A program made the position numbers and the translations under genes. The notes beneath the pieces were generated by a model. That model was not told the origin of the DNA. It did not search any database and saw only the letters and a list, made by a program, of their open reading frames with translations. Below, one piece after another: positions 1 to 6,576 of a stretch of DNA of 8,592 nt. Within the stretch, counting starts at the first letter, position 1. Each line of letters starts with the position of its first letter. Source of the stretch: Treponema sp. (GTDB lineage: Bacteria; Spirochaetota; Spirochaetia; Treponematales; Treponemataceae); contig JAAZCS010000350.1 in assembly GCA_012513125.1 (NCBI GenBank), positions 1 to 8,592 on the forward strand, in the 5' to 3' direction.

Positions 1-572
1 GCAGTATCGATAATCACTGTATCAAAATTGTTTTTACGTGCATAATCCAATGATAATTTTGCATTTTTGACTGCATCTTTTTTGTCTTCAGTAAAAACTG
101 GAACATCTATTTTTTGTCCAAGTTGAACTAATTGATCGATTGCAGCTGGTCTTACAACATCACATGCAACCATCAAAGGCTTTCTGCCTTCTTTCTTTAA
201 TTTTGCAGCAAGTTTATGTGTAGCAGTTGTTTTACCAGCTCCCTGAAGTCCTAACATTAAGATAACAGATTGAGTATCAGGTCCTTTTAAGTGCAAATCC
301 TGTTTAGTATCACCAAGCATTGCTACAATTTTGTCATGAATAATTTTTACAAATTGTTCACCAGGATTTACAGATTTTATTACCTTTTCACCTTTAGCTT
401 CTTCAATAGTAGAATTTACAAACCTTCTTACTACTCTTAAATTAACATCTGCTTCCAATAAAGCCATTTTAATTTTTTCTACTGTCTCTTCAATATTTTT
501 TTCAGTGATAGTAGATTTCCCACTCATAGTGCGAACGATATTGCTAAAAGTATCTGTTATTTTTTCAAGCAT
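1..572 (-). CDS. ffh: Signal recognition particle GTPase Ffh (SRP54), N-terminal part, truncated by window edge
   Basis: Ffh binds signal sequences of nascent membrane and secreted proteins together with SRP RNA and delivers ribosomes to FtsY at the membrane. Reading the minus strand from the ATG at 572-570 gives 190 intact codons with no stop, running off the window. The N domain carries an ALLEADVN motif (residues 38-45). The G domain has the P-loop G1 motif GLQGAGKTT (108-116), the DVVRPAA motif (138-144), and the start of DTAGR at the edge (IIDTA, from residue 187). GLQGAGKT rather than the GVNGxGKT usual in FtsY, and the short N-terminus without an acidic A domain, argue for Ffh over FtsY. 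About 260 residues, including the methionine-rich M domain, should lie outside. The start is 2 bases after the gpsA stop, with an AAGGA at 583-587 inside gpsA, so translation is probably coupled. Confidence 0.96.
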   Translation of the reverse strand, partial: MLEKITDTFSNIVRTMSGKSTITEKNIEETVEKIKMALLEADVNLRVVRRFVNSTIEEAKGEKVIKSVNPGEQFVKIIHDKIVAMLGDTKQDLHLKGPDTQSVILMLGLQGAGKTTATHKLAAKLKKEGRKPLMVACDVVRPAAIDQLVQLGQKIDVPVFTEDKKDAVKNAKLSLDYARKNNFDTVIIDT

Positions 573-574
573 TT

Positions 575-1657
575 CTATTTGGTCCTTCTTGTATAAATTC
601 TTCTAGGATGAGGTGATGATAATTCTTTTAAAAACTCTTCGGGAGTTAATTCTTTATTTATTATTTTGTATAATCCATTGCATATTAATAATTTAATATT
701 TTTTTCTGCTGCAATTTGATTAATATATTTACAGGCTATTGCACCTTCTGGCAAATAGCCAATTTTTTGCACATTTGCAATCAAGTCATCAATATCATTA
801 AATTTTGATAACATATCAGTTTGAATCAAATCCTGACCAAACCGTCTATTTCTTCCATACTTACTTTTGCAAGTTACATCCAAATCGCCCACTCCGGCAA
901 TAGATGTGAATGTTTCTGCATGAGTTGCTCCCATAGCAAAACCTAATCTTTGTATTTCATTTAATCCTGCAGCCAAAAGCAATGATTCTGTATTATCTCC
1001 AAAAATATTGGACGTTTTAGTTATTGCATCCAATGCACCATAAACGACAGCTATAACATTTTTTGCAGCCGCACAAATCTGAACTCCAATAATATCCAAG
1101 CTTGAATAAACCATCAAACCTGGTAGTGTAAGAAGATTTCTAAATCTAATAGAATTCTTTGGATTTTCAGAAGCAGCAATGAGACCAGTTAGTTTTCCCA
1201 TTGCAACTTCTTCCGCATGACTTGGACCTGAAATATATACTGTATTACCTTTATAACATGAAGGCAAAGCTGATTCTATTTCTTCAAGTACTAATTTTGG
1301 ACCGTTTTTATTTGGAACAAAACCTTTTGTCAATGCACCAATAATTGTCAATCCATTTGCAATATTTGGAACATTAATAATTTTTTTAATTGTAGAGGCA
1401 AGATATAAAGATGGAGAAGCTATAATAAGATAGTCTTTATCTTTTGCAACTTCATTTATATCAGTTGAAGCAGTAATTTTTTCAGAAAGTTGAAAGCCAG
1501 GAAAGAATTTCTTGTTTTCATGTTCATTATTTATTGATTCAGTTACTTCACTTTCCAAAGCCCAAATTTGAACTTTATTATTACCTCTTGAAATTGCTTG
1601 TGCCATTCCTGTTCCCCAAGCACCAGCCCCAATAATTCCAACTGATATTGATTTCAT
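575..1657 (-). CDS. gpsA: NAD(P)H-dependent glycerol-3-phosphate dehydrogenase
   Basis: This cytosolic enzyme reduces dihydroxyacetone phosphate to sn-glycerol-3-phosphate, the backbone for phospholipids. With the ATG at 1657 it has 360 residues, slightly longer than the usual 330-340. Visible family marks: the Rossmann loop GAGAWG (10-15), the TKGF segment (110-113), SGPSHAEEV (143-151), the catalytic-lysine helix with K199 in AAKNVIAV, FGDNT (219-223), and the C-terminal AGVGDLDVTC (254-263) followed by GRNRRFG (268-274). An in-frame GTG at 1669 would add four residues, but that GTG is part of the GTGAGG Shine-Dalgarno (1664-1669), which sits 6 bases from the ATG; I therefore use 1657. The stop is 2 bases before ffh. 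It follows ndk by 38 bases and has no terminator on either side, so ndk-gpsA-ffh probably forms one transcript. Confidence 0.96.
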   Translation of the reverse strand: MKSISVGIIGAGAWGTGMAQAISRGNNKVQIWALESEVTESINNEHENKKFFPGFQLSEKITASTDINEVAKDKDYLIIASPSLYLASTIKKIINVPNIANGLTIIGALTKGFVPNKNGPKLVLEEIESALPSCYKGNTVYISGPSHAEEVAMGKLTGLIAASENPKNSIRFRNLLTLPGLMVYSSLDIIGVQICAAAKNVIAVVYGALDAITKTSNIFGDNTESLLLAAGLNEIQRLGFAMGATHAETFTSIAGVGDLDVTCKSKYGRNRRFGQDLIQTDMLSKFNDIDDLIANVQKIGYLPEGAIACKYINQIAAEKNIKLLICNGLYKIINKELTPEEFLKELSSPHPRRIYTRRTK

Positions 1658-1663
1658 CTTATA

Positions 1664-1669
1664 CCTCAC
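1664..1669 (-). promoter_or_regulatory. Ribosome binding site that fixes the gpsA start
   Basis: GTGAGG on the minus strand lies 6 bases upstream of the ATG at 1657-1655. Its GTG is in frame with gpsA, so an ORF caller can take it as a start. As Shine-Dalgarno it gives a standard spacing, and the protein then begins MKSISVGIIGAG, the normal distance to the Rossmann motif. Confidence 0.75.
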
Positions 1670-1695
1670 AAAGTCATTAATAAATTATTTGTTTA

Positions 1696-2139
1696 TTAAT
1701 ACCAACCAGTACAACTATCGTGCCAGTCAAATATCTCGTTATCTTTAAACCAAAGTTTAATTTCTCTTTCTGCACTTTCATCACTATCAGAAGCATGAAT
1801 AATATTATGATTCATATGAGTGCAATAATCGCCTCTAATAGTTCCAGGCATTGCCTCTAAAGGACTAGTTGAGCCAACCAATTTTCTTACTAAAGGAACA
1901 CAATCATCTGCTTGAACTACCAACGCAATAACAGGACCTGACGTAATATAATCAACTAACGATTCATAGAACGACTTTCCTTTGTGTTCTGCATAATGCA
2001 TTTCCGCCATTTCCTGTGAAATATGCATCATTTTAATACCAACAATTTTCAATCCTTTTTTTTCGAGACGATTGATAACCTCTCCTGCTAACCTACGGTT
2101 TATTACTCCGGGTTTTAACATTAAAAAACATCTTGTCAT
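1696..2139 (-). CDS. ndk: Nucleoside diphosphate kinase
   Basis: Ndk transfers the gamma phosphate of ATP to other nucleoside and deoxynucleoside diphosphates through a phosphohistidine intermediate, balancing NTP and dNTP pools in the cytosol. The 147-residue length is typical of the family. The active-site histidine is H115 in the signature NIIHASDS (112-119); other nucleotide-binding positions are K9 in MLKPG, Y49 in HYAEHKGKSFY, T91 in GSTSP, and R102 in PGTIRGD. The C-terminus ends in an aromatic stretch (W139, W146, Y147). The ATG at 2139 is the only sensible start because the family begins a few residues before the LKPG strand. No Shine-Dalgarno precedes it; instead a promoter-like element ends only a few bases away (separate entry). 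It lies 29 bases after ispH and 38 bases before gpsA. Confidence 0.97.
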   Translation of the reverse strand: MTRCFLMLKPGVINRRLAGEVINRLEKKGLKIVGIKMMHISQEMAEMHYAEHKGKSFYESLVDYITSGPVIALVVQADDCVPLVRKLVGSTSPLEAMPGTIRGDYCTHMNHNIIHASDSDESAEREIKLWFKDNEIFDWHDSCTGWY

Positions 2140-2148
2140 AGTCTTATA

Positions 2149-2177
2149 ATTATAATAAATGTATAGTTTTATTTCAA
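2149..2177 (-). promoter_or_regulatory. Predicted sigma70-type promoter for ndk, near-leaderless
   Basis: On the minus strand a -35 hexamer TTGAAA (2172-2177, the last two ispH codons) is followed after exactly 17 bases by a perfect -10 TATAAT (2149-2154). The expected transcription start, about 7 bases on, is near position 2142, leaving 2-3 bases before the ndk ATG at 2139. The absence of any Shine-Dalgarno before ndk fits a leaderless transcript. In DNA this AT-rich -10-like matches are common, so the call rests on the combination of both boxes, the ideal spacing and the missing ribosome binding site. Confidence 0.5.
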
Positions 2178-3023
2178 TAATTCTTTTTCAACTTCAGAAA
2201 TTATCTCATCTGGTGTTGAAGCCCCAGCCGTAATACCAACCTTATTCATACAAAAAAACTCGCAAGGAATTTCAGATGCTGTCTCAATATGAACAGCCCT
2301 TTTACAATTATTAAATGCAATCTGGTACAATCTATTAGTATTTGCGGAGTTTCTTCCACCAATAATAATAATTCCATCTACAACTTTACATAGATTTAGT
2401 AATGCTGTTTGCCTTTCTTTTGTTGCCGAACAAATTGTATTTATGACATTTGCTTTTGGATTTTTTTTCAATAAATAGTTTTTAATTTTTTCAAATTCTT
2501 CAGAACTAAAAGTAGTTTGACTAAGCAATAATATATTTTCAGATTCAATAATTTTTTCATCTAATCTTTTTAAATCTTCTAAATATTGTATCAAATTGAA
2601 ATTACCATTTTCCGCATAACTTGCAATTCCCTTTACTTCACCATGATTACTATCACCAGTAAAAAGAATCACTTTGTTCAAGCTTTCTTTTTCAACAATT
2701 TTTTGACTTGCCTTCACTCTTGTACAAGTGGCGTCAATTATATTACAACGCTTTTTCAGAAGTATTTTTACTACATTTAATGAAACACCATGAGCTCTGA
2801 TAATTACTACGCTTTCATCAGGAATTGAATGAATATCAGCTTCATCAATAATTATCAAACCCTTTTTTTTCAATTCATTCAAGCATTGTTCATTATGAAT
2901 TAACGGACCGAGAGAATATACTTTTTTTTCTTTATTTTCTGTCAAGGCAATTTCTGCAAGTTCTACAGCTCGTCTGACGCCAAAACAAAATCCTAAAACT
3001 GTTGATTTAATAATTTCTTTCAT
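2169..3023 (-). CDS. ispH: 4-hydroxy-3-methylbut-2-enyl diphosphate reductase (IspH/LytB)
   Basis: IspH is the last enzyme of the MEP (non-mevalonate) isoprenoid pathway, reducing HMBPP to IPP and DMAPP with an oxygen-sensitive iron-sulfur cluster. All expected residues are visible in the 284-residue product: the cluster cysteines C13 (GFCFGV), C100 (DATCTRVK) and C198 (NTICSATKERQ); substrate-binding H43 (GPLIHNEQ), H79 (RAHGV) and H127; the proton-relay E129 in NHGEVKG; T170 in SQTTF; and the S/N pockets GGRNSANTNRL (222-232) and AGASTPDEII (266-275). The length is normal for the short bacterial form without an S1 fusion. The start gives the usual short lead to the first cysteine. Its start codon follows immediately after a terminator hairpin, and its only Shine-Dalgarno-like sequence (AAAGGA, 3038-3043, 14 bases away) is inside that hairpin, which is unusual. 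It probably marks the start of the ispH-ndk-gpsA-ffh gene group. Confidence 0.97.
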   Translation of the reverse strand: MKEIIKSTVLGFCFGVRRAVELAEIALTENKEKKVYSLGPLIHNEQCLNELKKKGLIIIDEADIHSIPDESVVIIRAHGVSLNVVKILLKKRCNIIDATCTRVKASQKIVEKESLNKVILFTGDSNHGEVKGIASYAENGNFNLIQYLEDLKRLDEKIIESENILLLSQTTFSSEEFEKIKNYLLKKNPKANVINTICSATKERQTALLNLCKVVDGIIIIGGRNSANTNRLYQIAFNNCKRAVHIETASEIPCEFFCMNKVGITAGASTPDEIISEVEKELLK

Positions 3024-3029
3024 ACAATT

Positions 3030-3066
3030 AAAAAAAATCCTTTCAGTTTATTCTGAAAGGATTTTT
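3030..3066 (-). terminator. Intrinsic terminator hairpin between secF and ispH
   Basis: A perfect 14-bp inverted repeat (arms 3033-3046 and 3053-3066) flanks a 6-base loop. The core is ATCCTTTCAG on the plus strand against CTGAAAGGAT, extended by A/T pairs. On the minus strand the 3' arm is followed by eight T residues (3030-3037), the standard rho-independent layout, starting 6 bases after the secF stop. The plus strand also shows T-rich sequence after the hairpin, so it could stop transcription both ways, although no plus-strand gene is seen. The last U lies 6 bases before the ispH ATG, so the structure also forms the ispH leader. Confidence 0.85.
3038..3043 (-). promoter_or_regulatory. Possible ispH Shine-Dalgarno inside the terminator stem
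   Basis: AAAGGA on the minus strand is the only Shine-Dalgarno-like match before ispH. It is 14 bases from the ATG, longer than the usual 5-10, and is paired in the 3' arm of the terminator hairpin, so it would be hidden in any folded read-through transcript. Confidence 0.4.
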
Positions 3067-3072
3067 ATTTTT

Positions 3073-4305
3073 TTACTCTGTAGTTAAAACTGCATTTTTA
3101 TTCGCACTTTTCAAAGAATGATGAACGCCAAACTCTGGCTTCCAATTCTTTCTGAGCAACGAAATCAATCCGCTTGAAATATATATTGATGAATATATAC
3201 CACTAATAAGACCAACTATAAGTGCTAAAGAGAAATCCTTTATACTTCCTGTTGTAAAAATATACAATGAAAGAACAGCAAATAAAGTAGTAGCAGTAGT
3301 TAATATAGAACGTAATAAAGTATCAGATAACGCTTGATTCAATATATCATTGAATTTTGTTACATTAGTCATATATTTTAAGTTATAGCGGATACGATCC
3401 AAAATAACGACAGTCGCATTTATTGAATATCCGACAATTGTAAGAACAGCAGCTAATGTTGTTGCAGAAAACTCCATTCCAGACCAAATAATAAATGTCA
3501 TCATTATCAGTGTATCATGAATAAGAGCTACAATTGCACCAAGAGCAAAATCCCAGTGGAATCTGATAGCAGCATATAGCCAAATTAGCAATACAGTACA
3601 AACAAACATTATTATTGATTTGATTACAATTGAATTTGAAAAATTAGATCCAATAAAATCAGTTCTGATAACAGCAACTTTTTCACCACCAAAAGATTTC
3701 TTTAAATTATTGTTAATTTCATCAATTAAAGCTGACTGTGATTCACCTTCAACAACAGTTTTTCGAATCTGATAACTTGCATCAGCACCTTCTCCAAGTT
3801 GCTTAATTTCTATTCCAGCTTTTCCATCTAATGCTTGTCTAATATCATCAGTAGTAATTTCAGATGTTCCAGAAGGATATATGTATAATGTGCTATTTGT
3901 AATCTGATTTGTTGCTGCAGAATTCAAGAATAGTTTTGAAGAATTAAAAGATGCATTGTTTGCAGTCATATGAATTCCATCAATCTTATTAATTTCTGTT
4001 GCTAATTCACCAACTGTTTTATATTGATTAAAATTGTAAGAACGAGTTTCATTAATAACGCCAGCTCCACTAATTACAACATCCATCTGACCTGCAGATA
4101 AATCAATAGTAATTGACGCAGAACCATTGTATGTTAATTCTGCAACAGGAGGAGCAACCCTTACTTCCTCAATTAAACCAGGTTTAAAATCCAACCCGAA
4201 ATTTATTCCTTTTGTAAAAAAACCTACGATTCCAGCAATAATTACTACAGAACTGAGTATTGCACAAGGAAGAAAGCCTTTATTAAATTTTAACATTTTT
4301 TTCAT
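3073..4305 (-). CDS. secF: Protein translocase subunit SecF, with periplasmic insert and missing transmembrane Asp
   Basis: SecF pairs with SecD in the inner membrane and uses the proton motive force to help pull exported proteins through SecYEG. The 410 residues (about 300-320 is usual) give six likely membrane helices: 13-31, 226-247, 251-273, 281-304, 332-352 and 358-383. The helix 3 motif FALGAIVALIHD (253-264) and helix 4 motif GYSIN.TVVILDRIR (292-306) identify the family. Three oddities stand out. The normal GYSxND has Ala at 297 instead of Asp, the position of E. coli SecF D213, while R332 (equivalent to R247) is kept. The periplasmic opening motif reads DFKPG (39-43) instead of DFxGG. 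Residues about 52-148 form an extra beta-rich segment. The ATG overlaps the secD TGA by four bases, with GGGGGA at 4313-4318 as ribosome binding site; an alternative ATG at 4296 would remove only three residues. Confidence 0.95.
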   Translation of the reverse strand: MKKMLKFNKGFLPCAILSSVVIIAGIVGFFTKGINFGLDFKPGLIEEVRVAPPVAELTYNGSASITIDLSAGQMDVVISGAGVINETRSYNFNQYKTVGELATEINKIDGIHMTANNASFNSSKLFLNSAATNQITNSTLYIYPSGTSEITTDDIRQALDGKAGIEIKQLGEGADASYQIRKTVVEGESQSALIDEINNNLKKSFGGEKVAVIRTDFIGSNFSNSIVIKSIIMFVCTVLLIWLYAAIRFHWDFALGAIVALIHDTLIMMTFIIWSGMEFSATTLAAVLTIVGYSINATVVILDRIRYNLKYMTNVTKFNDILNQALSDTLLRSILTTATTLFAVLSLYIFTTGSIKDFSLALIVGLISGIYSSIYISSGLISLLRKNWKPEFGVHHSLKSANKNAVLTTE

Positions 4306-6050
4306 TGTTTAATCCCCCAACCGATGCTTACCTTTTTAGAATGGAGTACGTCTGTATAAAAATCAAAAATTAATCTAGATACAAATAAAGCTGTAAATAC
4401 AGATGAAACAACACCAATTGCCAAAGAAACCGCAAAACCTTGAATAGCTCCAGTTCCTAGTTGTGATAAGAATATTGCAGCTATGAACGTTGTAATGTTT
4501 GAGTCCATAATTGCCCAGAAAGCATTGTCAAATCCCATAGAAATTGCAACAGCTCTACTCTTACCCTGTCTTAATTCTTCCTTAATTCTTTCAAAAACTA
4601 AAACATTTGCATCAACAGCCATTCCTATTGTAAGAATCATACCCGCAATACTAGACAATGTAAGAGTCAAATTAAATCCTGAAAGAATAGCAAACATTAT
4701 ATAAAGGTTTAATATCTGAGCAATAACAGCGTTAATACCAGATGCTTTATAGAAAATCAACATAAATACCAAGATAAGTCCAAGTCCAAGGATAATTGCA
4801 AAAACACCTTGTTTGATACTCTGGTCACCCAAAGAAGCACCAATTACCTGTTGACTTTCAACTTCAAGAGGAACATTCAACCAAGCAGTTTGAAGAACTT
4901 TCTGTATATTTTGAGCTTCTTCAGTACTAAAACCACCGGATAGCGATACGCCACCACCAGTAATTGCACTTTGGATTCTTGCATTTGATTTTATTTTATT
5001 ATCACTTACTATAGCTAAATTTTCACCAATATGAGCTTGTGTAAATTCACCAAATAATACAGCACCATCAGTATCAAGATTAATACAAACTTCTGGTTGA
5101 TTTGTAAATTGATCAGCTCTAACTTCAGCTGATTTTATGTGACTACCATCAAGTGCAATCTCTTTCTTTACAACTACCCATCCAGTTCTTTCATCCAAAT
5201 CATATTCGTCTTTTACATATTCACCAAAAACTTCACAATCTTCAGGTATAATAGAAGAATCCATCAATTCACCAGCTGCATTAAATGTAGTAATTGGATT
5301 CTGATAATAATATGCATTAAAAGCATTTGTAGCTTGAGTATCAACTAAACGGAAATTCAATACACCTTTTCCCATAATCAAAGTATTGATTGTATCAGCC
5401 TGAGCAGCCCCTGGGATTTCAATGTAAATTCTATCTTCACCTTGCTGACGAATAACTGGAGAAGTTAAACCAAATCTATCAATTCTACTAGACAAATTCT
5501 CAATTGCATTTGCCATTGCTTCTTTTTTGAACTGTGCTACATTTTCAGAATTGATTGATTCACCTTGTGCGGCTACAGCTGCATTTAAATCAGCACGAAC
5601 GATAATATTCATACCGCCAGATAAATCCAAACCAAGTTTTACAGAATTCTGATAATATTTTTTTGCTTTTAATATTTCATCTCTATAATGAGCTTGAATA
5701 ACAGTCGCAAAACTTTGTTCTGTTGAATAAGCTGCAAGAACTTCTTTCATTGTAATATTTTTTGGTGCTTTTACACCTATAGCTTTATATTCTTTTTTAG
5801 CTTCTTTAACTAACCATTTATACTCTGCAGTAGGTTCTACAGATGAATCTGCTTTAATTATTTCTTTAATTGAAATTACATCTTCTGTAGCTTTAACAGT
5901 TGCATAATCCTTTAATTTTTCTGTTGAGCCCAAGGCAAGAGCTTTTACTTCTTCAGGTGTTCTTCCATACCAACTGATTGAAGGCCATAGAAAAACAAAA
6001 CAAATTGCAAGAACAACAAGAAGAATCACAAAACGAGTTCGTTTGTTCAT
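4302..6050 (-). CDS. secD: Protein translocase subunit SecD
   Basis: SecD is the larger half of the SecDF proton-driven export motor. The 582-residue product has helix 1 at about 7-28, a large periplasmic region (29-412) and five more helices (about 413-433, 437-459, 463-487, 508-530, 535-562). Family marks: GLDLSGGMNI (140-149), the P1 strand EDRIYIEIPGAA (205-216), the P1 head region around 300-375 ending in the ITGGGVSLSGGFS segment (363-375), the helix 4 motif TIGMAVDANVLVFERIKEEL (474-493) and SQLGTGAIQGFAV (529-541). D480 in this motif corresponds to the E. coli proton-path residue D519 and is present. The roughly 110 residues between helix 1 and GLDL are Lys/Glu-rich and comparable in size to the E. 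coli segment. GGAG at 6063-6066 is 12 bases from the ATG, a long spacing; the gene follows yajC by 19 bases and overlaps secF. Confidence 0.97.
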   Translation of the reverse strand: MNKRTRFVILLVVLAICFVFLWPSISWYGRTPEEVKALALGSTEKLKDYATVKATEDVISIKEIIKADSSVEPTAEYKWLVKEAKKEYKAIGVKAPKNITMKEVLAAYSTEQSFATVIQAHYRDEILKAKKYYQNSVKLGLDLSGGMNIIVRADLNAAVAAQGESINSENVAQFKKEAMANAIENLSSRIDRFGLTSPVIRQQGEDRIYIEIPGAAQADTINTLIMGKGVLNFRLVDTQATNAFNAYYYQNPITTFNAAGELMDSSIIPEDCEVFGEYVKDEYDLDERTGWVVVKKEIALDGSHIKSAEVRADQFTNQPEVCINLDTDGAVLFGEFTQAHIGENLAIVSDNKIKSNARIQSAITGGGVSLSGGFSTEEAQNIQKVLQTAWLNVPLEVESQQVIGASLGDQSIKQGVFAIILGLGLILVFMLIFYKASGINAVIAQILNLYIMFAILSGFNLTLTLSSIAGMILTIGMAVDANVLVFERIKEELRQGKSRAVAISMGFDNAFWAIMDSNITTFIAAIFLSQLGTGAIQGFAVSLAIGVVSSVFTALFVSRLIFDFYTDVLHSKKVSIGWGIKQ

Positions 6051-6069
6051 TTTTATTTAATACTCCGAA

Positions 6070-6498
6070 TTATTTATTTTCTTCAGTTTCTGATGTTTCT
6101 GTAGTTTTTTTTGCTTTTTCATCTACAGTTTCTTCTTTTTCTGAAGCGTTAGTCTTTTTTGTTTTTTTATCTTCTTTTGGTTCAGCAGCAGATTCGTCAG
6201 TTTTAACTGATGTTATTGCACTACGATTAAATTCAATTTTTGTATTATCATCAACTTTCAAAACAATAGTCTTCTCTTTTACAGATGAAACAACACCGTG
6301 AATTCCACCAGCTGTAATTACTTTGTCCCCTTTTTTTAAGGCATTTAACATTTTTTCAGTTTCTTTCTGTTTTTTATTCTGTGGGCGAATTAAAAAGAAA
6401 TAAAAAATTACGATAATTAATGCGAAAGGGAGAACAGACCATAATAATGATCCTGGAGTTGAAGCTGAAGCAGCTTGTAAAAATGGAATAAATGTCAT
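6070..6498 (-). CDS. yajC: Preprotein translocase subunit YajC with charged C-terminal tail
   Basis: YajC is a small inner-membrane protein that co-purifies with SecDF and SecYEG; it is usually dispensable and its exact role is unclear. The 142-residue product has a short outside N-terminus, one helix (about 17-37) and the hallmark FLIRPQNKKQKE (35-46) at the cytoplasmic side. A KOW-like beta domain follows: KKGDKVITAGGIHGVVSSV (55-73) and the strands to about 99. After residue 100 the protein is a low-complexity Lys/Glu/Thr tail of about 40 residues, making it longer than the usual ~110. AGGA at 6506-6509 lies 7 bases before the ATG. Position just before secD and secF is the common bacterial arrangement and supports the call. 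Confidence 0.95.
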   Translation of the reverse strand: MTFIPFLQAASASTPGSLLWSVLPFALIIVIFYFFLIRPQNKKQKETEKMLNALKKGDKVITAGGIHGVVSSVKEKTIVLKVDDNTKIEFNRSAITSVKTDESAAEPKEDKKTKKTNASEKEETVDEKAKKTTETSETEENK

Positions 6499-6526
6499 AT
6501 ATGCATCCTATTTTTGTTTTTAGAAT

Positions 6527-6540
6527 TTGACTAAAGTCAA
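6527..6540. repeat. Short palindrome upstream of yajC
   Basis: TTGACT-AA-AGTCAA is a perfect 6-bp inverted repeat with a 2-base centre, located in the gap between the TPR gene and yajC, just downstream of the candidate start point. The centre is too short for a stable RNA hairpin with the full stem and no T-run follows, so it is not a terminator; an operator is possible but unproven, and a match of this size can arise by chance. Confidence 0.3.
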
Positions 6541-6547
6541 TGCTAAT

Positions 6548-6576
6548 AAGATAACATTTATGTTGCGATTAATCAA
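6548..6576 (-). promoter_or_regulatory. Weak candidate promoter for yajC-secDF
   Basis: On the minus strand TTGATT (6571-6576) and TATCTT (6548-6553) are 17 bases apart, each matching four of six consensus positions. The start point would be near 6541, about 43 bases before yajC. The -35 box overlaps the end of the TPR gene. The 70-base gap has no terminator, so read-through from the TPR gene is equally possible. Confidence 0.25.

Noticed and set aside
1..572. FtsY instead of Ffh for the partial SRP-type GTPase
   Set aside because: The G1 motif GLQGAGKT and the short N domain starting directly with MLEKIT fit Ffh; FtsY would have GVNGxGKT and usually an N-terminal charged extension.
1658..1669. 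GTG at 1669 as the gpsA start (four extra residues)
   Set aside because: The GTG is part of the GTGAGG ribosome binding site for the ATG at 1657, which gives the usual N-terminus before the Rossmann motif.
1676..1700. Perfect 9-bp inverted repeat (all A/T) with a 7-base loop spanning the ndk stop codon
   Set aside because: The stem is pure A/T, has no following U-run on the minus strand, and repeats of this size are expected by chance in sequence this AT-rich.
6105..6112. A8 run (minus strand) in the yajC tail, a possible frameshift slip site
   Set aside because: The reading frame is open and ends normally just before secD; a -1 slip would only shorten a low-complexity tail, and similar A-runs are frequent throughout this AT-rich window.
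5978..6301. Plus-strand open frame of 107 codons across the yajC-secD junction
   Set aside because: It is antisense to two well-supported genes, is rich in Phe/Ser/Val as expected from the complement of Lys/Glu-rich coding, and shows no domain.
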